This document shows positions 8,301 to 10,462 of a stretch of DNA of 10,462 nt, one piece after another. The stretch is from a candidate division FCPU426 bacterium (GTDB lineage Bacteria; Oederibacteriota; PGYV01; Palsa-1178), in contig PMTB01000116.1 of the NCBI GenBank assembly GCA_003167475.1, positions 1 to 10,462 on the forward strand. The letters run 5' to 3'. Both the position numbers and the translations under genes were made by a program. The notes under the pieces are model-generated. The model made no database searches and was not told where the DNA came from. It saw only the letters and a list, made by a program, of their open reading frames with translations. The stretch's first letter is position 1, and the number at the start of each line of letters is the position of its first letter.

Positions 8301-8422
8301 TTGGGAGCATTGGTATAATTCATATTAATCGGGAAAGGATACTTAGTGGCACCGAAGATCGCGGAAGTTGACAAAATAACTGTCAAAACGATTAAACCCG
8401 AAATGTAAAAAATTTTTTTCAT
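2057..8422 (-). CDS. Giant secreted multidomain GH8 glycanase with five CBM11-like modules
   Basis: The protein has 2121 residues. The start at 8422 is chosen because GAGG lies 6 bases upstream and the product begins with a clean signal peptide (1-25, MKKIFYISGL... to IFGA); the frame is open further upstream without these signals. Order of parts: GH8 domain 26-400 (proton donor E90 in 'SEGQGYGM', GH8 signature A145-W163, 'NSCRVPFRYAMDY' 280-292); CBM11-like modules at about 415-617, 648-840, 1107-1304, 1368-1565 and 1626-1823, each opening with 'DD(F/C/M)ED' and 'GG(F/P)WY'; a long Thr/Ser/Pro linker 841-1106 plus shorter ones between modules; a CARDB-like beta-sandwich 1878-1988; and a FlgD-like C-terminal module from about 2025. 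Likely role: extracellular beta-glucan (cellulose or mixed-linkage glucan) breakdown with multivalent substrate binding and surface attachment by the C-terminus. It has its own promoter and terminator. GH8 enzymes are usually 350-700 residues, so the size is exceptional. Substrate is inferred, not shown. Confidence 0.95.
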   Translation of the reverse strand: MKKIFYISGLIVLTVILSTSAIFGATKYPFPINMNYTNAPNSIRISTFVTSDLKSMYTTWKATYVAAGSTGQRVQSPQTIDGQNNATVSEGQGYGMLLAVYFDDQTLFNNLWAYKVAVTTAAGKASNLMPWIISSGGSVIDSNSASDADFDIAFALLMADIQWGSAGVYNYATLASTEIGRCRSYDLAATAEHHVKPGDNWDDWGYPSYYFPAYFREFAIVDSANAAIWNTAIATCYSNISTNRNGSSGLVGEICVPATGAQRSDNPCSGGCDGRIFAYNSCRVPFRYAMDYLWWGPSVANPGSNEVALNQSFFKGIAASSIVDGYWISNNSSQGSYNNAAFVGPGGCSQMYNSSTSATLQTYYDRTRSFAITDSYYNGTLELMTLLLMTGNFQDLREIGPPIPTPTPAPSPSTQLLDDFEDFMPYLNTQNNWGGFWYTWAADAGIGGTNVWPGQGNFVTMTAGGSTFTAGVSTYYLWVTGTKAAATTVYPSVGIGTDLAYNAVALTKSVDVHAFTGVMFDAKGDGVTTYKIALNPINSAVVHPDSAYYEHVFTPPTTWTHYLLAFATDFTQPSWSTHIVPQATVVYGLQKLQWQNGDNTKITFNLGLDNVGFYPYLWTPTPLPSPTLTATYTRTAVPTNTPVIATSQLLDDCEDGNGTNNWGGPWYTYNDASNAGTSYIVPIPGGSFIMNGPGAGAAGTQYDAKVTGVVTTAYASGYIGVGTGTSSLMASDGIVNCSGFQGARFYIKVSPVAMPISFKLMGKSTINTAGNDWKYTFNAPTTWTQLALWYTDFTQESGWGNTLVARATILQNLKSIAWQTVGQPWAYVDIQVDQVEMFPNMWTSTPTPSPSFSATFTKTPSPTSTNTPLPATSTFSKTSTPTSTGTATATPTGTNTSTPLPSASFTPTSTATSTKTATATATLTSTMQPSSTFTGTRTQTDSATPTNTMSNTGTRTATSTNTPTSTISNTFTDSPTETPFAGSPTDTFTGTVTFTRTPSFTPTGTPTSTATKTGTGTFTATATVTQTSTLTLASPTNTAPTTFTSTPTATKTNTISAASATSTATSTLVVPSATFTDTATVPTNTFTPTVPTNTFTPTPTSPPAGSCVFDDMEDDNAANFYGGFWYTYLGGTPATVWPASGDTLTPSAGGANSTAYAMRITGTVGIAGTTYPCIGMGSQLNATAGAPNFTETDISSCTGIKFWVKGDGNSYLMKIPYTDPAGNNLTGYNDYKVTFNAPAVWSQVDAPFATFAQAAGWGTSAVISTVLQHAKEFQWQTNFNAAAGLATVDFWVDEITLYGCASCPATPTPYPTATNTPNVTSTFTNTYTNTPVGTNTFTFTATNTNTYTPTVPTNTFTPSPTLPPAGSCVFDDMEDDNAANNYGGFWYSYLGGTPATVWPGGGETLTPSAGGANGTNYAMRITGTVGIAGTTYPCIGMGSQLSATGGAPNFTETDISSCTGIKFWVKGDGNSYLMKIPYTDSSGNNLTGYNDYKVTFTAPAAWSQVTAPFATFAQAAGWGTSAVMSTVLQHAKEFQWQTNFNAAAGLATVDFWVDEVVLYGCASCPAAPTPYPTATNTVGGSTNTFTPTVPGPTNTFTFTNTPSPTPSPTNTAGIPTATNTPSGGGCSFDDMEDDNAANNYGGFWYSYLGGTPATVWPGVGETLTPSAGGANGTNYAMRITGTVGIAGTTYPCIGMGSQLSATGGAPNFTETDISSCTGIKFWVKGDGNNYLMKIPYTDGSGNNLTGYNDYKVTFNAPAAWSQVDAPFATFAQAAGWGTSAVMTTVLQHAKEFQWQTNFNAAAGTATADLWVDEVVLYGCASCPAAPTAYPTATNTAGGATNTFTPTPTNTAPAATSTNTFTNTPTQTNTPTTVPTVANPSLIITGMNVPVNVTVGQQLTVVMNVNNNGNALVNNIAPSALTVSVPADVSLSTGPSPATVGSLAANGNTEFTWVYTVLQTGTVSFQGTAAGNSGGPVTSAVSNSLSVALLAAPTPTITMTPVGTATPTPANVIEFFTPVDTRTPVILIRPNPNPTPGTTPGRFVDFTVTKPITKTVFKIYTSMGRLIRRVEQTLPPEYGKISIPVDGTIFHGLANGVYYYVVIVTDTSGVEAKSPISKIVVQ
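2456..2791 (-). other. CARDB-like beta-sandwich domain
   Basis: Residues 1878-1988 ('NPSLIITGMNVPVNV' to 'SVALLA') form a Ser/Val/Asn-rich sequence with regular beta-strand alternation and the motif 'VTVGQQLTVVMNVNNNGNA', typical of CARDB or related Ig-like adhesion/spacer domains. It contains no obvious catalytic residues. It sits between the last sugar-binding module and the C-terminal anchor, so a spacer role is likely. Confidence 0.5.
2955..3549 (-). repeat. Repeat copy 3 of 3: fifth CBM11-like module
   Basis: About 595 bases encoding residues 1626-1823, starting at 'CSFDDMEDDNAANNYGG' and ending 'LYGCASCPAAP'. By eye it is about 95% identical in protein to the neighbouring copy at 3729-4323, with many silent differences. 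Conserved features are 'GGFWYSYLGG', 'YPCIGMGSQL', 'FWVKGDGNNYLMKI', 'WQTNFNAAAG' and a terminal CASC. Five cysteines recur in the same places in all three copies, suggesting disulfides. It has the CBM11-type galactose-binding-like fold by pattern. Confidence 0.9.
3729..4323 (-). repeat. Repeat copy 2 of 3: fourth CBM11-like module
   Basis: About 595 bases encoding residues 1368-1565, the middle copy of the tandem series (periods 774 and 783 bases, counted from the common GGGCAGCTTGCGCAGCC string at the end of each unit). It differs from both neighbours at 'FTAPAAWSQVTAP', where both others have N and D in place of the two T residues. A Thr/Pro linker of about 60 residues separates it from the next copy. 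Confidence 0.9.
4512..5107 (-). repeat. Repeat copy 1 of 3: third CBM11-like module
   Basis: Encodes residues 1107-1304, the first and most diverged of the three tandem copies (roughly 91% protein identity to the middle copy by eye). Differences include 'NFYGG' for 'NNYGG', 'PASGDTL' for 'PGGGETL' and 'DEITLYG' for 'DEVVLYG'. It directly follows the 265-residue linker. Confidence 0.9.
5105..5901 (-). repeat. 265-residue Thr/Ser/Pro low-complexity linker
   Basis: Residues 841-1106 of the giant GH8 protein consist almost only of T, S, P, A, N and a few F, V, G and K, in short units such as 'TPTSTGTATATPTG' and 'PTNTFTPTV'. Such regions are extended, often O-glycosylated spacers. It divides the protein into a catalytic half (GH8 and two diverged CBM11-like modules) and a binding/anchoring half (three near-identical modules, CARDB-like domain, C-terminal module). 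Other linkers in the protein are 30-65 residues. Confidence 0.9.
5902..6481 (-). other. Second CBM11-like module (diverged)
   Basis: Residues 648-840 start 'QLLDDCEDGNGTNNWGGPWYTY' in pattern and end 'IQVDQVEMFPNMW'. 'GYIGVGTG', 'ARFYIKV', 'WKYTFNAPTTW' and 'SGWGNTLV' align with the other modules, but the sequence is clearly different from copies three to five and lacks most of their cysteines. CBM11 modules bind beta-1,4 and mixed-linkage glucans; the family call is from motif pattern. Confidence 0.6.
6573..7180 (-). other. First CBM11-like module (diverged)
   Basis: Residues 415-617 begin 'QLLDDFEDFMPYLNTQNNWGG' in pattern, contain 'FWYTWAADAG', 'YPSVGIG', 'GVMFDAKGDG' and 'LQKLQWQNGD', and end 'LGLDNVGFYPYLW'. 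The DDFED start and the C-terminal LDN calcium/strand motif are typical of CBM11 and related galactose-binding-like domains. It follows the GH8 domain after a short Pro-rich linker. Confidence 0.6.
7223..8347 (-). other. GH8 catalytic domain of the giant protein
   Basis: Residues 26-400. E90 and D147 are 57 residues apart, the same spacing as the proton donor E95 and D152 of Clostridium thermocellum CelA as I recall that structure. The region around the usual general base reads 'IFAYNSCRVPFRY', with N280 where most endoglucanases have Asp; D273, seven residues earlier, is the nearest acid. 'HVKPGDNWDDWGYPSYY' and 'NNAAFVGPGGCSQM' match the second GH8 enzyme in the window, so the two are paralogues. 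Confidence 0.9.
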
Positions 8423-8476
8423 AGTATACCTCTTTTTTTCAAATATTCCATACCAGTCCCGTTTAAGTATGGATAT

Positions 8477-8496
8477 ATATAAATAGAACTCTATCC
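8477..8496 (-). promoter_or_regulatory. Leader dyad shared with the GH8-CBM3 gene
   Basis: The minus strand reads ATAGAGTTCTAT then TTATAT, a dyad of ATAGA and TCTAT, about 55-74 bases before the start codon and downstream of the predicted promoter. The 11-base core TCTATTTATAT (8477-8487) is identical to that before the other GH8 gene. Confidence 0.3.
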
Positions 8497-8517
8497 CTAA
8501 GCATATTTCACGTTCAT

Positions 8518-8546
8518 ATAATAACAAATGAAACAGTGTTTGTCCA
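8518..8546 (-). promoter_or_regulatory. Sigma-70-type promoter of the giant GH8 gene
   Basis: The minus strand has TGGACA (8546-8541), a 17-base gap and TATTAT (8523-8518), close to the housekeeping consensus. Transcription would start near 8511, giving a leader of about 88 bases. The -35 begins just after the stop codon of the anti-sigma gene (8555-8557). No terminator is visible between them, so read-through from the anti-sigma gene is also possible. I do not see the GGAAC/GTCTA motif here. Confidence 0.6.
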
Positions 8547-8554
8547 TATAAAAC

Positions 8555-9592
8555 TTAGTTCTTGTTTACTATTATATGTCCCTTAATTACCCTCTGGCCT
8601 ATCTGTATGTATACAAAATACGCGCCTGATGATACTGTCTGCGCGGAATCATTTTTCCCGTACCAGTAGGCTTCATAATTACCGGGCGATTTTTCCTCAT
8701 TGAGGATGTTTGCAACAACCCTGCCGGCCCTGTCATAGACGAGTATTTTCACTATGGACGTCTCTTCGACTTTTATTACTATCCTTGCGCCGTCGCCATG
8801 ATTGGGGTTGATAAGGTTGTTCGCGATTATGGCTTTGTTCTGGTCAAGCAATGGCAGTCCCGGCTGTGTCGGGACGGGCGTCACCTTTGCGGCGTTTACG
8901 CCTGAATTCAATGCAACGGAAGATACTCCGTAGTTCGGGTTTGTTTCAGCCGCGGGAACAGAGGCTAACGTGACTGAACTTTTTTCCACGGAGGCGCTTA
9001 CCTTTTCGCCTTTTCCCGGCGAATCGACTGCCGCTGTCTCAGCTGCGGGTTCTGCAGAAACCGGCTGAATGGATTTGGCCGCCGCAACAATTGGCAAAGC
9101 CCGGGATTTTTCGGGTATTTGAATGAGATCCTGTTTGATTACCTGATTAACAGAGGCAACCTGAACCTGAACAACCGGCTTTGCCGCTATTTTGTGTATG
9201 ACTGCGGTTTGGGGCTGATCGGCCACAACAACGGGAACCGGCTTCACAGCCGTTTGTATTGCAGGCATTGATGCCTTATAATATAGAAAGAACACTGCGG
9301 CAATAAGCGCCACAGCAAAGGTTGAACCGTATGAAAGCGCTGAAAACCAGTTAAATTTGGCTGTTTTGGCGTTAATTGACGCCATAATCCTTGTTTCAAG
9401 AAAATCCGGAGCTTCAACTTTCATCAAAGAAGTCAATTGAATCATGCTTTTTAAGGATTTTTCGTAAGCCATGCACTCCGGGCAATCCTTGGTATGACCG
9501 TCAACAATGCCCAAAACCCCGGCATCGGCGAACCCGTCTACCTTTTCCATTATCATCTCTTTGAATTTAACGCACTTCATATTGTTTTTCAT
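8555..9592 (-). CDS. Membrane anti-sigma factor with zinc-finger N-terminus and FlgD-like ectodomain
   Basis: The 345-residue product starts at 9592, where AGAAGGG lies 7 bases upstream; an in-frame ATG at 9610 lacks this and would be almost leaderless from the promoter at 9614-9643. Residues 1-45 fit a zinc-binding anti-sigma domain (C7, H33, C37, C40: the HxxxCxxC motif with an upstream Cys). One membrane helix spans about 83-106. Residues 107-250 are an Ala/Val/Pro/Gln-rich extracytoplasmic stretch, and 250-345 form a FlgD-like module ('NLINPNHGD', 'ILVYDRAGRVV', 'YWYGKND', 'SSGAYFVYIQIG'). It should hold the neighbouring ECF sigma factor inactive at the membrane until an external signal triggers release, often by proteolysis in this class. 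The long ectodomain with a beta-sandwich tip is unusual for such proteins, which mostly end shortly after the helix. The ligand is unknown. Confidence 0.88.
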   Translation of the reverse strand: MKNNMKCVKFKEMIMEKVDGFADAGVLGIVDGHTKDCPECMAYEKSLKSMIQLTSLMKVEAPDFLETRIMASINAKTAKFNWFSALSYGSTFAVALIAAVFFLYYKASMPAIQTAVKPVPVVVADQPQTAVIHKIAAKPVVQVQVASVNQVIKQDLIQIPEKSRALPIVAAAKSIQPVSAEPAAETAAVDSPGKGEKVSASVEKSSVTLASVPAAETNPNYGVSSVALNSGVNAAKVTPVPTQPGLPLLDQNKAIIANNLINPNHGDGARIVIKVEETSIVKILVYDRAGRVVANILNEEKSPGNYEAYWYGKNDSAQTVSSGAYFVYIQIGQRVIKGHIIVNKN

Positions 9593-9613
9593 TTTGTTCC
9601 CTTCTTTCATATA

Positions 9614-9643
9614 TTATAGACATTATTAAGCCAAAAAAGTTTC
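9614..9643 (-). promoter_or_regulatory. Candidate ECF-sigma promoter of the anti-sigma gene
   Basis: The minus strand shows GAAACTT (9643-9637), 15 bases, then GTCTATAA (9621-9614). Gap length and both cores agree with the candidate before the GH8-CBM3 gene (GGAACTT, 15 bases, GTCTAAA). Transcription would start at about 9607-9610, placing the Shine-Dalgarno at the very start of the message. It implies feedback by the neighbouring sigma factor. Confidence 0.5.
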
Positions 9644-9693
9644 GGTCTATTTTGGCACACTTTGAAACCGCATACCCTGCCTTACATACAAGA

Positions 9694-9800
9694 TCCGCAA
9701 CCCTACAGTCCGTAGAATACGGATAAAGGTTGCGGCTACATAATCAAATACTAAACAATCCGATCCTGTGCACGTGTAGCCGCAACCTTCAGGTTGCGGC
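9694..9800. repeat. Cluster of alternating inverted repeats between sigma and anti-sigma genes
   Basis: The 8-base word CCGCAACC / GGTTGCGG occurs four times in alternating orientation (9694, 9728, 9780, 9792). Two units form a perfect 15-base inverted repeat (9726-9740 with 9775-9789, 34-base loop), and two form a tight hairpin (9779-9788 with 9791-9800). A small dyad TCCGTA-GAA-TACGGA lies inside the first pair. No T-run follows the hairpins on the minus strand, so they are not typical terminators. It resembles REP/BIME-like intergenic elements and may stabilise or attenuate the sigma transcript. Confidence 0.7.
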
Positions 9801-9830
9801 CTTTGTTCTAACGCAGCAAACTGTTGGGAA

Positions 9831-10412
9831 TTACAGAACATCATCTTTTTCAAGCTTCTCCCGCAGGTTTTCCCTTGCGCGGAAGAGCTTTGATTTTACC
9901 GCGGAAACCGATAATTTCAAAACCCTGCCTATGTCCTCATAGGAAAGCCCGTCAACATCGCGCATGAGTATCACATGTTTTTGTTCTTCCGTGAGCTCTC
10001 CTATCCTCGCGTATATCAGGTCCCTGACCCTGTCGGAGGCGTAGGACTTATCCGGCTCTTTTTCTTCCTTTTCCTTTATATTATCCACCATGCTGGTCTT
10101 ATTCTCATCGCCTTCCTCGTAGAGCTCGTCAGCGGTCTGAGCCCTGAGGCGCTGCATCTGCTTTAACCTGTTCTTGCAGGTATTGATCGTTATCCTGTAT
10201 ATCCAGGTGGAAAGCTTGGAATCCCCCCTGAAGCCCGATAGGCTTTTATAAACAGCCATGAAAACTTCCTGCGCGGTGTCTTCAGCCTCCTCCCTGTTGC
10301 GGAGGAAATTATAGGCATGCCCGAAAACCACTTTTTTATATTTTTGTATTATTTCCTCAAAGTATTTTGTCTCGCCTTTTTTGATAAGCTTTACCAGTTC
10401 AAGGTCATCCAT
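9831..10412 (-). CDS. ECF-type RNA polymerase sigma factor (RpoE-like)
   Basis: 193 residues, the usual size for group 4 (ECF) sigma factors. Region 2 covers about 5-85, with 'AEDTAQEVFMAVYKSL' (core-binding and -10 recognition) and 'STWIYRITINTCKNRL'. A charged linker (95-128) leads to region 4 at about 138-188, with the helix-turn-helix 'GLSYEDIGRVLKLSVSAVKSKLFRARENLREKL' pattern that reads the -35 element. Regions 1.2 and 3 are absent, as expected. The start has GGAG 5 bases upstream. It is followed after 238 bases by its likely anti-sigma factor. Its targets probably include the AACTT/GTCTA promoters before the anti-sigma gene and the GH8-CBM3 gene. Its own promoter lies beyond the right edge or in the tandem repeat there. 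Confidence 0.95.
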   Translation of the reverse strand: MDDLELVKLIKKGETKYFEEIIQKYKKVVFGHAYNFLRNREEAEDTAQEVFMAVYKSLSGFRGDSKLSTWIYRITINTCKNRLKQMQRLRAQTADELYEEGDENKTSMVDNIKEKEEKEPDKSYASDRVRDLIYARIGELTEEQKHVILMRDVDGLSYEDIGRVLKLSVSAVKSKLFRARENLREKLEKDDVL

Positions 10413-10423
10413 AGCAGCTCCGG

Positions 10424-10462
10424 TTTGTTCTGTGTTCTGTGTTCTCTGTTCTCTGTTCTCTG
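10424..10462. repeat. Heptanucleotide tandem repeat before the sigma gene (cut by window edge)
   Basis: Five full 7-base units and part of a sixth: TTTGTTC, TGTGTTC twice, TCTGTTC twice, then TCTG at the edge. It starts 12 bases upstream of the sigma start codon and just beyond its Shine-Dalgarno. A seven-base repeat here lies in the leader or promoter, so changes in copy number could alter expression. Confidence 0.85.

Noticed and set aside
2057..8422. Dockerin or cohesin modules that would indicate a cellulosome
   Set aside because: I searched the linkers and termini for the duplicated calcium-binding dockerin motif and for cohesin patterns and saw none.
8423..8527. Start of the giant GH8 protein 35 codons upstream at 8527
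   Set aside because: The extension has no secretory signal, no ribosome binding site and overlaps the promoter -10. The start at 8422 has GAGG and a standard signal peptide.
9593..9610. Start of the anti-sigma factor at the ATG at 9610
   Set aside because: No Shine-Dalgarno; it would coincide with the predicted transcription start, while the ATG at 9592 has AGAAGGG at ideal distance.
9779..9800. Hairpin after the sigma gene as a rho-independent terminator
   Set aside because: The strong stem is not followed by a T-run on the minus strand; the sequence belongs to a cluster of alternating inverted repeats.
9647..9853. Minus-strand 68-codon open frame between the sigma and anti-sigma genes
   Set aside because: It runs through the inverted-repeat cluster and overlaps the end of the sigma gene; no ribosome binding site and no recognisable sequence.

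Overview
The window carries four protein genes, all on the minus strand, and reads as one functional theme: an envelope-linked regulatory pair followed by two large secreted family-8 glycoside hydrolases (GH8). In order of transcription (right to left) they are an ECF-type RNA polymerase sigma factor (9831-10412), a single-pass membrane anti-sigma factor with a zinc-binding N-terminus and a FlgD-like extracytoplasmic C-terminus (8555-9592), a 2121-residue multidomain GH8 enzyme with five CBM11-like modules (2057-8422), and a second GH8 enzyme with a CBM3 module that runs off the left edge (1-1734). No tRNA, rRNA, CRISPR array or transposase gene is visible.

The organism is probably an uncultivated polysaccharide-degrading bacterium. 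Base composition is moderate and the standard code is used. The very long Thr/Pro linkers of the 'TPTNTFTPT' type, CBM11-like modules with a 'DDMEDDNAANNYGGFWY' start, and FlgD-like C-terminal modules resemble proteins from Fibrobacter-like and candidate-phylum genomes (Goldbacteria or Firestonebacteria style). That placement is a low-confidence impression. There is no dockerin or cohesin, so this looks like a free-enzyme or surface-anchored system and not a cellulosome.

Region by region: 1-1734 is the GH8-CBM3 gene. 1735-2056 is a 322-base gap with its Shine-Dalgarno, a candidate ECF promoter, a palindromic repeat element and the terminator of the upstream gene. 2057-8422 is the giant GH8 gene, with three near-identical 0.6 kb repeats (2955-5107) and a 265-residue Thr/Ser/Pro linker (5105-5901). 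8423-8554 holds a good sigma-70-type promoter. 9593-9830 holds a second candidate ECF promoter and a cluster of inverted repeats. 10413-10462 is a heptanucleotide tandem repeat immediately before the sigma gene.

The most interesting inference is regulatory. The same ECF-type promoter architecture (AACTT core, 15-base gap, GTCTA) occurs before the anti-sigma gene and before the GH8-CBM3 gene. This suggests that the sigma/anti-sigma pair senses something outside the cell and controls its own inhibitor and a cellulase, functionally analogous to the SigI/RsgI systems of cellulolytic clostridia but with a different sensor ectodomain. A second point is that both GH8 domains keep the catalytic acid Glu but seem to have Asn where the classical GH8 general base Asp sits.
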